Shown here in pieces: positions 1 through 8,276 of a stretch of DNA of 54,177 nucleotides. How positions within the stretch are numbered: position 1 is the stretch's first letter; the number at the start of each line of letters is the position of its first letter. This DNA is from an uncultured Synechococcus sp. (GTDB taxonomy: Bacteria; Cyanobacteriota; Cyanobacteriia; Phormidesmidales; Phormidesmidaceae), in contig CALDSK010000285.1 in the NCBI GenBank assembly GCA_937911865.1, positions 1 through 54,177 of the forward strand, written 5' to 3'. The position numbers were made by a program, and so were the translations under genes. A model generated the notes under the pieces. That model was not told the DNA's origin. It saw only the letters and a list, made by a program, of their open reading frames with translations, and did not search any database.

Positions 1-2318
1 GTCCACAGTCGATTGGAATGATTGCTCTGACTGGTTGGAGCCTCTGGGAGGCCACCTCGCCCAGAAGCAACAAACTGTCTAGACTGGCTGTCTGCGCATC
101 CTGCCACAATCTGGTTGCTCGGATCAGAGACATCTCTTGGTAGCGTGGTTGTTCCTGAACTAGGATCTACAGCAGGATTTGTAAATGCTACAACGCCATT
201 TACCCCGAACTGAGAACTGGCGGTAATATCGCTCTCTGGGGTGAGTTGGTCACGAAAGGCCGTGCCCAGTACGCTTTGGGCCTCGATTTGAATATTGCCG
301 CCGTTGCCTTCAAAGGCATTGGCGATGATATCGCTGTTCTCTAGGGCAAGTAGAAAAGGCGTATCGATTTGAATGTTGCCGCCATCACCAGTCCCGCCAG
401 CTTCAGCCGATATGCGACTACCGTTTCTGGCGAGAATAGCGCTCTGTGCTTGTAGTCTAATGTTTCCGCCGCCGCCTATTCGAGTAGAAGCTGTCACACC
501 GCCCCTTTCATCCAATCGAATCGAATCCGCATTTATCTGTAAGTTTCCGCCACGACCTATTCCATCATTTCTCACTGAGACCTCAGCCCCTTCTGTCACC
601 GCCAACACAGGTGTGTTGATAGTCAAATTCCCTGCATTGCCTGTTGGCAAATCTGGCAGGTTGAAGTTCCGGCGTAGTAATTCATCTAAAATGTTAGCAC
701 TAGAAATGATTAGGCTAGGGTTGATTGATCCTGGAACTGTGCCACTTACACTAACTGATTGTGAGGCATTAACTGTGACACTGCCCGCATCTCCAAACGC
801 GCTAGTCGATGAGTCAACCCGTCCGCCATTTTTAACCTCTAAGCTACCTGTGTTGATGTATACATCTCCAGCGTCACCATCGCTTAAAGTTCCAGCGCTG
901 ATGAGACTCGCAATAAAATTACTTCTGTTAATGCCCTCTAGTAAGATAGACTGAGCATCAATCGTGACATCTCCACTGTCGCCATCTCCGAAAGATACTG
1001 ATGCGAGTCTAGACCCTCCAAAAACACTCAGATTACCGGTGTTCACTGTCACGTTTCCAGCATTGCCAGTGCTATTAGCATCTGAGCTGATCTGGCTAGT
1101 AAATCGCAGGTCTGTAGGCGAAGGGCTTAATAAGACAGAATTGGTAGCCTGCACCGTGACGTTCCCTCCCTGTGCGAAGAGGGCATCGGATTCTATCGTA
1201 CTTCCTCCTACAAATGATAGTTGTTTTGTTGAAATGACCAGATCGCCGCTGTTGCCTTGCAGGCTTTCGACTGATATACGACTGCGATCGCCTGAATCGA
1301 GTCCGGTAGAGGTTAAAGACTCCGCAGCATTGATAATAATCCCACCTGAAGGCAGCGCGCTCTGATTTTGAACCAGAACTCTCGACCCATTCTCTACTGA
1401 AACGTTCTGGCCATGAACTGTTACGAGTCCTCCTCCTGCTCCAACTGCGTCCGCAATCGATTGAGAAAAGGAGAGATCGCTGTAATCAGAGACTTTGCTG
1501 TAGTCAAGATGCCAGCCCTGTGCCTCTGGCGTTAGGTCTACTTCCCCCGCGCTAACGCTACCTAATGCTGCTCGGCCTGCGTTTGTTGAGACTCTGCTAC
1601 TTTCTAAGGAGAGACCGTTGCCTAGTAGTGCTATGGTATTCCCCGAATTTACCTGTAGGTTTGAACCACTGGTTACGGCCAGTGAAAAGTCTCGCTGCCG
1701 CGCTATCGAATAGCCTGTGCCTTGAACGGCGATATCTCTAGATAATTGGCCAAACTGCAATCCAGAAGGCGTGCTGACGGTTAAAAGCGCAGGCGTAGAG
1801 GTTTCTGTTGTTGAAAATACCGTGCTGTCAGTAAAGCTCAGGCTTTGCGCAGTAGAGCCGATAAAAGAGCCGCCAATCTGTAACTTGGCATCGGGTCCGA
1901 ATACAATGCCGTTAGGATTGAGCAAAAACAGATTGGCACGCCCGTTAGCTTCGATGCGACCGTCGATGTTAGAGCGATCGCCGGTCACGCGGCTGATAAT
2001 GTTCTGTACATCAGCGCTGTTTAAGAAGGCGGCTGAACCGCCTGTCGGGACTGAGAATTCCTCGAAGCTATGAAATAAGTTACTGCCCATTTGATTTCCA
2101 CCGCTGATTTTAAAGTCATCGCCTGTTGCGTTGACGGTGGTGGATAGGGTGGGGTCTGCTCTTACCTGCTGTGCAAATGCAGGCTGCGTGGCGTGAACAG
2201 CTAACAGAGATAAACCCAGCCCAGATAAGAGAAAGTGTATGGGCGGAAGTTCTCTTTTATAGAAAGATGACCAGCTAGAGAAAATCGGTAGCTGATTGTT
2301 ATGGAAGGGCGATCGCAA
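1..2318 (-). CDS. Filamentous haemagglutinin (two-partner secretion) exoprotein, 3'-truncated by window edge
   Basis: The reverse strand is open for over 770 codons and runs off the left edge. A signal peptide ends near AVHATQPAFAQQ. The haemagglutination-activity (TPS) domain follows, recognised by DPTLSTTVNATGDDF, GRANLFLLNPNGIVFGP and GGSFIGSTAQSL. A long series of beta-helix repeats follows with motifs such as GNAGNVTVNTG and GSRLASVS. Close to the edge is the GRGGLPEAP motif that lies near the C-terminus of cyanobacterial members. Family knowledge says such proteins cross the outer membrane through a TpsB/FhaC-type partner, which is not in the window. No ATG is available: I chose the TTG at 2316-2318 because GGAG lies six bases upstream; a TTG at 2330 is also in frame. 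Plus-strand open frames across this gene are shadows. Identification is firm, the start is not. Confidence 0.85.
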   Translation of the reverse strand, partial: MRSPFHNNQLPIFSSWSSFYKRELPPIHFLLSGLGLSLLAVHATQPAFAQQVRADPTLSTTVNATGDDFKISGGNQMGSNLFHSFEEFSVPTGGSAAFLNSADVQNIISRVTGDRSNIDGRIEANGRANLFLLNPNGIVFGPDAKLQIGGSFIGSTAQSLSFTDSTVFSTTETSTPALLTVSTPSGLQFGQLSRDIAVQGTGYSIARQRDFSLAVTSGSNLQVNSGNTIALLGNGLSLESSRVSTNAGRAALGSVSAGEVDLTPEAQGWHLDYSKVSDYSDLSFSQSIADAVGAGGGLVTVHGQNVSVENGSRVLVQNQSALPSGGIIINAAESLTSTGLDSGDRSRISVESLQGNSGDLVISTKQLSFVGGSTIESDALFAQGGNVTVQATNSVLLSPSPTDLRFTSQISSDANSTGNAGNVTVNTGNLSVFGGSRLASVSFGDGDSGDVTIDAQSILLEGINRSNFIASLISAGTLSDGDAGDVYINTGSLEVKNGGRVDSSTSAFGDAGSVTVNASQSVSVSGTVPGSINPSLIISSANILDELLRRNFNLPDLPTGNAGNLTINTPVLAVTEGAEVSVRNDGIGRGGNLQINADSIRLDERGGVTASTRIGGGGNIRLQAQSAILARNGSRISAEAGGTGDGGNIQIDTPFLLALENSDIIANAFEGNGGNIQIEAQSVLGTAFRDQLTPESDITASSQFGVNGVVAFTNPAVDPSSGTTTLPRDVSDPSNQIVAGCADSQSRQFVASGRGGLPEAPTSQSNHSNRLW

Positions 2319-2595
2319 TAGGAACTCCAATTTGTTTACGCTATAGACTTATCGAGAGAAGCAACCTGCTTGACTTTGATTAGAGGCGTGTCTGTTAGCT
2401 ATAAACTAAACAAAGCGCAGATAGGTTTATTGTTCCCATAACGCTATGAGTAAGCTAATCAGACAACTGATCAAACAAATAGATGAATCGCTTGCTCAAA
2501 ACCTCACCAGTAGAAACCTTCTCCCTGTTGCGAATAGCGTTAAATCCTAGCGAAGATCTTTCGGTGCGATCGCCTCACAAGTCAGGCAGTCTCTC

Positions 2596-2659
2596 AATCT
2601 ATATCTACACGGAATCTATACAGAATTGGAACTGTACGGAATCGAAGCTATACCGAATC
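2596..2659. repeat. 16-nt tandem repeat (about 4 units) overlapping a stop codon
   Basis: On the minus strand the unit is about GATTCSGTAYAGNTTC. Units lie at 2644-2659, 2628-2643, 2612-2627 and, more degenerate, 2596-2611. The first unit contains the last codons and the TAG stop (2648-2650) of the gene to its right. The rest of 2319-2595 shows no coding signal and no clear hairpin. Confidence 0.75.
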
Positions 2660-3061
2660 AGGAAGCCTTTTCTGCCCGGTCAAGATTTTCTTGCTCTTGC
2701 TAATCTCTTCTTGAATTTTGTACAGCGCTTCTTCGTCTGTTGTTTCAACAAAAATTCGTAAGAGAAACAGACTTGCACCTTCCTTTAATGCCTCTAGTCC
2801 ATTAGGATAAAGCGCTGCAAGCTGCGCCTTTTCGCGATCGCTCATATTTAACAAGATGCTAGTCCCGTCCATATGAACTTCTTTGCGCCGCTGCGTCACC
2901 TTGGCTGGAATCTCAAACGTTCGGTTAGCAATTTGCCAGTTAATCCAGACGTCTTCTTCTACCTGAAGGTCTAAGTCGAAGCCGTATCTCCCGACGATGT
3001 AATAGGCTGGCTCGTCTTTTACGCCGCCGAGTGCACGCATTTCAAGCTGACATAACAACAT
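2648..3061 (-). CDS. Hypothetical protein, 137 aa
   Basis: I do not recognise this family. It is a soluble protein with no signal peptide or membrane segment. The first half looks beta-rich (YYIVGRYGFDLDLQVEEDV, INWQIANRTFEIPAKV), with a charged segment around QRRKEVHMDG. The C-terminal part is predicted helical and highly charged (EEISKSKKILTGQKR). A second in-frame ATG at codon 8 is an alternative start; neither has a strong ribosome-binding site. The gene lies between the exoprotein and the ABC exporter on the same strand but has long gaps on both sides, so it is probably its own unit. Its stop codon sits inside a 16-nt tandem repeat. Codon use looks normal for the window. Confidence 0.6.
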   Translation of the reverse strand: MLLCQLEMRALGGVKDEPAYYIVGRYGFDLDLQVEEDVWINWQIANRTFEIPAKVTQRRKEVHMDGTSILLNMSDREKAQLAALYPNGLEALKEGASLFLLRIFVETTDEEALYKIQEEISKSKKILTGQKRLPDSV

Positions 3062-3132
3062 GATGAATAAATATAGATTGGAAAGGGGTGAACTGGAGGT
3101 CAGACAGTAATCCGCGTTGAGCAGATACCTGT

Positions 3133-3188
3133 GATTAGATGCCTACGATTGGATGCCTACGATTAGATGCCTAAAGTTGGATGACTAT
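3133..3188. repeat. 14-nt tandem repeat, 4 units
   Basis: Units GATTAGATGCCTAC (3133-3146), GATTGGATGCCTAC (3147-3160), GATTAGATGCCTAA (3161-3174) and a degenerate AGTTGGATGACTAT (3175-3188). The tract is in the 3062-3417 gap upstream of the hypothetical gene, on its 5' side. The gap contains no convincing gene. Confidence 0.85.
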
Positions 3189-3302
3189 AGTATCTGTCGA
3201 GTCGTCTCTGTCGAGCTTCTTTATTTTGTACCAAATATAGAGATTGCTTTGTGCGCTGTTGCAGGTGGTGTTCTTTGCTAAATGTATGGAGGGGTTTCCG
3301 TA

Positions 3303-3417
3303 CTTAGTCTGTTTCAGCTGGCTTGTTTTAGCCGGTCTATTTCAATTGAGCTACTTCAGCCGATTCCATGTCAGTCGATTCCGTTTCAGTCGAGATATGT
3401 CAGCCGAGATATGTCAG
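3303..3417. repeat. 14-15-nt degenerate tandem repeat, about 8 units, directly after a stop codon
   Basis: Read on the minus strand, units begin with CTGA: CTGACATATCTCGG (3404-3417), CTGACATATCTCGA (3390-3403), CTGAAACGGAATCGA (3375-3389), CTGACATGGAATCGG (3360-3374). Four more diverged copies run down to 3303. The first unit starts at the base after the TAG stop (3418-3420) of the ABC gene, so any 3' untranslated region of that exporter begins with this array. Confidence 0.85.
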
Positions 3418-5217
3418 CTAATCATCTTCTCCCAGCTGTAGCGCGTAGAGTTTGGCATAGACGCCCGCCTGGTCTATTAGCTGCTGATGGGTGCCGTTTT
3501 CTACGATGTGGCCCTGCTGAATCACCAGCACCTGATCGGCCTGGGTGACGGTGCTGAGCCGGTGGGCGATGACGAAGCTGGTGCGGTTTTTGAGAATAGC
3601 TGCGATCGCCTCTTGCACCAGTTTTTCCGTCTGCGTGTCAATGCTGCTAGTCGCCTCGTCTAAAATCAAAATACGCGGATCGATTAAGACCGCTCTGGCG
3701 ATACTAATCAACTGCCGCTGTCCCTGACTAAGCGACGCGCCCCGCTCTCCAAGCACGGTCGCATATCCCTGCGGTAGCTTGGTCACAAACTCGTGGACGT
3801 TTGCCACCTTCGCTGCTGCCTCGATATCGGCCTGCTCCGCATCCGGGCGGCCAAAGGCAATGTTCTCTGCAACGGTGCCGCTAAAGAGAATGTTGTCTTG
3901 CAAGACAAAGCCGATTTGGCGGCGCAGGCTTGCCTGAGTCACATCGCGAACGTCAATGCCGTCTATGTTTACGCTGCCGCCCACGACGTCGTAGAAGCGC
4001 AGAATCAGATTGATGATGGTACTTTTCCCTGCGCCTGTCGGGCCGACTAGGGCAATCATTTGACCAGGCTGAGCGCAGATGTCGATACCGTCTAATATCT
4101 TTTGCCCGGGCACATAGCCAAACGTGACATGGTTGAATTCGACTCTGCCCTCTATGGGCGGTAGCTCGATAGCGTTAGGATTATCTTGTAGATTCTCGGG
4201 TTCGTCTAGTAAAGAGAAGATTCTTTCAAGACCTGCGATCGCACTTTGCGCCTGGGTATAGAACTGACTGAGAATTTGAATAGGCCGGAAAAACTGCTGC
4301 ACATATAGCAAAAAGGCCGTCACGGTGCCTACGGTTGCTGCGTCTGTAACCGCTAAATATCCGCCGTATGCCAGCACGCCTGCAGTGGCTAGGGTATTGA
4401 GAAAATCGATCGAGGGTAGGAAAGCCGCAGTCACCACCACCGCGTCTACATTAGCATCTCTGTTTGCCTTGTTAAGTGCATCAAAAGCTTCAATGTTGTA
4501 GTCTACCCGGTTGAATGCCTGGGCCTCTTTGACACTGCTGATGTCTTCTTCTATCAGCGATGACAGCTCACCAATCGTTTGCCGGGTAACCCTAAACCTG
4601 GCCCGCGCCCAGCGAGAGAAAATGCTGGTCGTAATGATCATGATAGGCACAACCAGATTGCTCAGCAGACCCAGCTGAAAGTTAATTAGCAGCATGGCAA
4701 TGATGATGCCAATCAGGCTAAACGTATTGCCTAAAATTTGTGGAATGCTCTGCCCGAAGGCGTTGTTGATAACGCTGACATCGTTGAGCAAGCGGCTCAT
4801 CAAATCGCCAGCTTCGCTCCTATCAAAATAGCCTACAGAAAGACTCTGAATTTTGTTGAAAATGTCTTGTCGAAGCTGCGCAAGGACCTTTTGAACAATT
4901 GTACCGACTCGCAAAATCTGTACTCGAATGGCAAGTGTGCCAACGGTGTAGATGATGGCCAGCGCTGCAATCATCTGCACTAAGCCAGTCAGATTGCCGG
5001 GCCCAATCAAGTTATCAATAGACCAGCCGATCAAAAAAGGCCCGATTGCTTGGGTGGATGCGCCAATAATCACTGCCCCAATCGCGATCGGGAGATCGTT
5101 TCGATAGGGCTTCAGGTAAGCCAGAAAGCGCTTAACTGTGCTTGGGGATTTAGCTGCCTTTGGTTCTGGGGCGATGTGTTCTGAGTCAGTGTGTTCTGGG
5201 GCGACAGGAGCTGGCAT
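3418..5217 (-). CDS. ABC exporter half-transporter, canonical-site subunit
   Basis: 599 aa in the type IV exporter layout: a transmembrane domain (roughly residues 35-330) followed by a nucleotide-binding domain. Walker A GPTGAGKST starts near residue 392, the signature is LSQGQ at 496-500, Walker B is ILILDEATSS with catalytic Glu521, and the switch His is 552 (VIAHRLST). The signature departs from LSGGQ, with Gln at the third position. It lies 77 bp downstream of another half-transporter on the same strand, whose NBD has the complementary defects, so the two probably form one heterodimer (LmrCD/TM287-288 style). Substrate unknown; drugs or lipids are typical for the class. N-terminal tail is Pro/Glu-rich. 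An array of 14-nt repeats follows the stop codon. Confidence 0.9.
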   Translation of the reverse strand: MPAPVAPEHTDSEHIAPEPKAAKSPSTVKRFLAYLKPYRNDLPIAIGAVIIGASTQAIGPFLIGWSIDNLIGPGNLTGLVQMIAALAIIYTVGTLAIRVQILRVGTIVQKVLAQLRQDIFNKIQSLSVGYFDRSEAGDLMSRLLNDVSVINNAFGQSIPQILGNTFSLIGIIIAMLLINFQLGLLSNLVVPIMIITTSIFSRWARARFRVTRQTIGELSSLIEEDISSVKEAQAFNRVDYNIEAFDALNKANRDANVDAVVVTAAFLPSIDFLNTLATAGVLAYGGYLAVTDAATVGTVTAFLLYVQQFFRPIQILSQFYTQAQSAIAGLERIFSLLDEPENLQDNPNAIELPPIEGRVEFNHVTFGYVPGQKILDGIDICAQPGQMIALVGPTGAGKSTIINLILRFYDVVGGSVNIDGIDVRDVTQASLRRQIGFVLQDNILFSGTVAENIAFGRPDAEQADIEAAAKVANVHEFVTKLPQGYATVLGERGASLSQGQRQLISIARAVLIDPRILILDEATSSIDTQTEKLVQEAIAAILKNRTSFVIAHRLSTVTQADQVLVIQQGHIVENGTHQQLIDQAGVYAKLYALQLGEDD

Positions 5218-5294
5218 GGAGACCGTTACGTAGATAGGGTAGAGAGGCTCAGCGAGAACTTAAACAAAAATAGCTAGAACAGTGTGATCAACCA

Positions 5295-7046
5295 TTACGA
5301 AACGGCTGCTAGCGCGGGCTGCTTCATCTGCGATTCCAAAATGGCGCCGTAGAGCACGCTGGTTCGCATAAGCTCTTGATGCGTCCCCTGCGCGGCAAGC
5401 TTTCCTTCGTGGATTAACAAAATCCGATCGGCGCTTTGAATCGTGCTAATACGCTGAGCGATCACAAAAGCGTTGCAGGTTCGCTCTCGCATAATCCGAT
5501 CGAGATCGCTCTGAATTTGGGCGGCTGTCTGTGCGTCGACTGCTGACGTGCTGTCGTCCAAAATAAGAATTTTATAGTCAGTTAGCAGCGTCCGAGCGAT
5601 CGCAATTCTTTGCTTCTGCCCCCCTGAGAGCCCAACCCCTCGCTCGCCTACAACTGTGTCATAGCCTGCGGGTAACCCTTCTACAAACTCATGAATATGA
5701 GCCGTTTTGGCGACCGCTATCACCTCCGCTAGCGAACTATTTGGCTTGGCGTAGGCAATATTTTCCTGAATTGTGCCCGAGAATAAGGTAGTTTCTTGAA
5801 AGACAATGCCGATGTGCGATCGCAAACTCTCTAGCTCAAAGTCTCTGACATCTCGCCCATCTATCCGTATCGCTCCTTCACTTACATCGTAAAACCGCTG
5901 CAACAGATTCACGACGGTGCTCTTCCCAGAGCCTGTCATACCCAAAATTGCAATCAGCTCATGCGGCTTTGTTTCAAAAGAGACGTTTTCTAAGGCAGGT
6001 TCAGTGGCACCTGGATAGCGAAACGACACGTTCTCGAAGGTAATTCGCCCGCCGCACCGATTGAACGAGGCAGCGTTAGGTCGATTAATAATTTCAATTG
6101 GTGCGTCGATAATTTCGTACACGCGCTCAGCTGAGGCCGCTGCTTGGGCAATCACTGGCGCTGCAAACCCAATGAGTAAAACCGGCTGAACAATAAACAA
6201 CAGATAGGCATTGAAGGCGACTAGCTCTCCGAGCGTAAACGTGTTGTCGATCACCTGCGCACCTCCATAGCCAATGACGGTAATGGTGATCAGGTTGCTA
6301 AGTAAAAAGATAAACGGAAAGGTGTTGCGAATGGCCGTGAGCGTTTTGAGATATACAGAGACCAAAGAGCTGTTCATTTGAGTGTAGCGCTGCAGCTCTA
6401 CAGGCTCACGGGCGAACGCTTTGACAACGCGCACCCCTAGCAAATTCTCTCTTAGAACTTCGTTGAGATCGCCTAGCTTTTGCTGTACTTGGGCAAAGAG
6501 CGGTCGGTTTTGACCAAAGAACCGATATAGCAGTACGCCAGCAAGTGGAATAGCCGTGAGGCTAATCAGGGCGAGCTGCCAGTTCATAATGAGTAGAATC
6601 GTGGCGATGGTGGTAAGGGTTGCGATCGCGCTGACCACTTGCAGTAAGCTGGTGCCTACAAACGTGCGAATCTGTTCAATGTCACTGGTAATGCGCGTCA
6701 GCAACTGGGATGTTTGCGCCTGATCGTGATAGCTGAAGCTGAGCGTTTCTATTTTGCGAAAGACCTGAGCGCGCAGCGTGTAGGCGACGCCCTGACTGAC
6801 TGACTCAGCCCAGTAGCTTTGGCCAAAGTTGAACAGACCGCGGGCGATCGCGACACCAACCATCATGGCACCAGTGGCTAGCACGACGTCTAAATTTTTT
6901 TGCGCGATCCCCTCATCAATCCCTCTTCGAAACAGCTGTGGTGTCAGAGCGTTTGCTCCTGTTAGCAAGAGCAGACTAATCGTTGCTCCTACAGCTAGCC
7001 ACAGGTAAGAGCGCAAAATTTTAATCACGCGTTTTAGAGCATTCAT
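5295..7046 (-). CDS. ABC exporter half-transporter, degenerate-site subunit
   Basis: 583 aa from the ATG at 7044-7046; an adjacent in-frame GTG at 7049 is the alternative. Six membrane helices are followed by an NBD. Walker A is GMTGSGKST (369-377) and the signature is a good LSGGQ (473-477). Walker B reads ILILDDSTS, with Asp498 where the catalytic Glu is expected, and the switch His is replaced by Gln531 (VIAQRIST). In heterodimeric exporters one of two ATP sites has exactly this Glu-to-Asp and His-to-Gln pattern, paired with an altered signature from the partner. The downstream gene has the matching LSQGQ. First gene of a likely two-gene operon. No regulator is adjacent on the same strand; an HxlR gene lies about 840 bp away, divergently. 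Confidence 0.9.
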   Translation of the reverse strand: MNALKRVIKILRSYLWLAVGATISLLLLTGANALTPQLFRRGIDEGIAQKNLDVVLATGAMMVGVAIARGLFNFGQSYWAESVSQGVAYTLRAQVFRKIETLSFSYHDQAQTSQLLTRITSDIEQIRTFVGTSLLQVVSAIATLTTIATILLIMNWQLALISLTAIPLAGVLLYRFFGQNRPLFAQVQQKLGDLNEVLRENLLGVRVVKAFAREPVELQRYTQMNSSLVSVYLKTLTAIRNTFPFIFLLSNLITITVIGYGGAQVIDNTFTLGELVAFNAYLLFIVQPVLLIGFAAPVIAQAAASAERVYEIIDAPIEIINRPNAASFNRCGGRITFENVSFRYPGATEPALENVSFETKPHELIAILGMTGSGKSTVVNLLQRFYDVSEGAIRIDGRDVRDFELESLRSHIGIVFQETTLFSGTIQENIAYAKPNSSLAEVIAVAKTAHIHEFVEGLPAGYDTVVGERGVGLSGGQKQRIAIARTLLTDYKILILDDSTSAVDAQTAAQIQSDLDRIMRERTCNAFVIAQRISTIQSADRILLIHEGKLAAQGTHQELMRTSVLYGAILESQMKQPALAAVS

Positions 7047-7318
7047 CACTTCAGCTAACGACTTTAGCTAACGAAGGGTTTACAAACCGAAAGGAACATG
7101 TCAAGACGACGTACGGCTTTGAAGCGCAACGCTTAGTGGCTGAGACTTTTGGCATAACCGCTATGCACCTACAGATGCGCTTTATTCTTCCTGCGAGTGA
7201 CGCTGTTCTCGAAAAACTCGAAGACCCTGAAGATGATCATGTTTATCTTACGGGAGATTCTAACGTTAATGAGAGCGTCAGTGGAAAAAAACGATGCCTG
7301 CTGCGGCTACCTCACTAG

Positions 7319-7362
7319 TCTCTACGGTTGTGTCTACGGTTCTCTACAGTTGTGTCTACGGT
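7319..7362. repeat. 22-nt tandem duplication
   Basis: Two copies, 7319-7340 and 7341-7362, differing at one base. Each itself contains two partial copies of TCTACGGTTGTG. Non-coding. Confidence 0.8.
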
Positions 7363-7705
7363 TGGATTATTTAGCTTAAGACAAACTATCTCAGCCCAAG
7401 TCTGTACATCTCTAGCGGTTGTTGATGGCGATGGTTCGAGGGAAATTAGCAAGACCCTCACCCTACCGGGCTGACTGTTGATAGACAGTAATTGGGATCT
7501 CGACTTTGTTGTCAACGAAACATACGACTATTACGTCGTTAAAACTGTTTTCTTAATCTCCTACTCGGCTGGCTGACGGAGATCATTCTAGAAGAGTCGG
7601 AAATAAGTGAATCAACGCCCATTTTGTTATCGGCTATGCAGAGTAACTCGTGCTTCGCTACCTGACCTCTTACCTGGCCTTTAAAGCTTTGTCGTCTTTA
7701 TCTTG

Positions 7706-7727
7706 CTACTTACTTTGAGGTAAGTAC
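7706..7727. promoter_or_regulatory. Inverted repeat, candidate HxlR-family operator
   Basis: TACTTAC (7707-7713) and GTAAGTA (7720-7726) form a perfect 7-bp dyad with a 6-bp centre. TACT/AGTA-type dyads are known for YodB/HxlR-family regulators, and the next gene downstream encodes one. TATATA at 7734-7739 could be a -10 element, which would place the dyad over the -35 region. The gene start is about 160 bp further on. Confidence 0.5.
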
Positions 7728-7834
7728 TTTCGGTATATAGCCAATAGTGAGAAAATACATCGGTCAGTCGGTTGTGGTCGGTTGACAAATGGCTGTGTGT
7801 TTTGTGTGCTCTGCGGTACGGCTTCTGCTCTGTA

Positions 7835-7852
7835 CTGTTAGCTATATAACAG
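7835..7852. promoter_or_regulatory. Second inverted repeat upstream of HxlR gene
   Basis: CTGTTA (7835-7840), six bases, TAACAG (7847-7852): a perfect 6-bp dyad 37 bp before the ATG of the HxlR gene. It contains a TATAAC-like -10 sequence. Could be an operator or a small leader hairpin. Confidence 0.4.
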
Positions 7853-7888
7853 ACGCCAAATGGTGTTGAGACGTAGAGTTGAATTTAG

Positions 7889-8233
7889 ATGGCGATAGAG
7901 CAGCCAAAAGGCGCAGTATTCATCAAAGCAACTATAGGGGTCATTGATGGTAAATGGAAGCTGCTGATTCTTTGGCATTTGCGTCATGGGAAAAAGCGAT
8001 TTGGTGAACTCAATCGGCTTATTCCTGAAATTAGTGAGAAGGTGCTGACGCAACAGCTTAGAAGCCTGGAGAAAAATGATGTCATCCGGCGAGATGTGCA
8101 GCCGGGTAATCCACCTACCGTAGAATACTCTTTTACCGAACATGGCTGTAGCATTATTCCTATCTTAAAGCCCCTGTGCGATTGGGGCGAAGCGCATCTG
8201 GCACATCTTGAACAGATGTCGCCTGATTCGTGA
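7889..8233 (+). CDS. HxlR-family winged-helix transcriptional regulator
   Basis: 114 aa, the whole length of a standard HxlR/DUF24 protein. Diagnostic segments are VIDGKWKLLILWHLRHGKKR, FGELNRLIPEISEKVLTQQL (recognition helix), LRSLEKNDVIRR and VEYSFTEHGCSI. Members usually bind DNA as dimers and often sense quinones, aldehydes or oxidants through an N-terminal Cys just before the first helix. Here that position is occupied by VFIKATIG with no Cys; the cysteines present are in HGCSI and PLCDW, so N-terminal thiol sensing is unlikely. Two dyads upstream may be its operators. The P-loop gene begins 43 bp downstream and could be co-transcribed. Family assignment is secure, ligand unknown. Confidence 0.9.
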   Translation: MAIEQPKGAVFIKATIGVIDGKWKLLILWHLRHGKKRFGELNRLIPEISEKVLTQQLRSLEKNDVIRRDVQPGNPPTVEYSFTEHGCSIIPILKPLCDWGEAHLAHLEQMSPDS

Positions 8234-8276
8234 GATTTTGACTTAATGAGATCTTGATTTCAAGGGGGTGGAGTGG

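Larger units (their letters stand above)
7047..7888. other. 840-bp gene-free region between ABC operon and HxlR gene
   Basis: Short open frames here have no plausible composition or start. The region holds a 22-nt direct duplication (7319-7362) and two inverted repeats (7706-7727 and 7835-7852) close to the HxlR gene. Its length is unusual for this compact window and could reflect a lost gene, but I see no recognisable remnant. Confidence 0.5.

Noticed and set aside
373..2073. Plus-strand open frames of 100-193 codons
   Set aside because: They are antisense shadows of the exoprotein gene, whose reverse-strand translation has clear family motifs.
2483..2761. Plus-strand 92-codon frame
   Set aside because: Overlaps the hypothetical minus-strand gene and the 16-nt repeats; composition not protein-like.
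3133..3188. Possible CRISPR array
   Set aside because: The 14-nt units are directly adjacent with no spacers and no cas genes are present; the same holds for all other tandem tracts.
3244..3548. Two overlapping plus-strand frames
   Set aside because: Run through the CTGA repeat array and into the ABC gene; low-complexity artefacts.
7136..7515. Small frames on both strands in the 7.1-7.5 kb gap
   Set aside because: No ribosome-binding sites, and they cross the 22-nt duplication; no recognisable product.
8268..8276. GTG start for the P-loop gene
   Set aside because: It lies in the purine-rich ribosome-binding site of the ATG at 8277.
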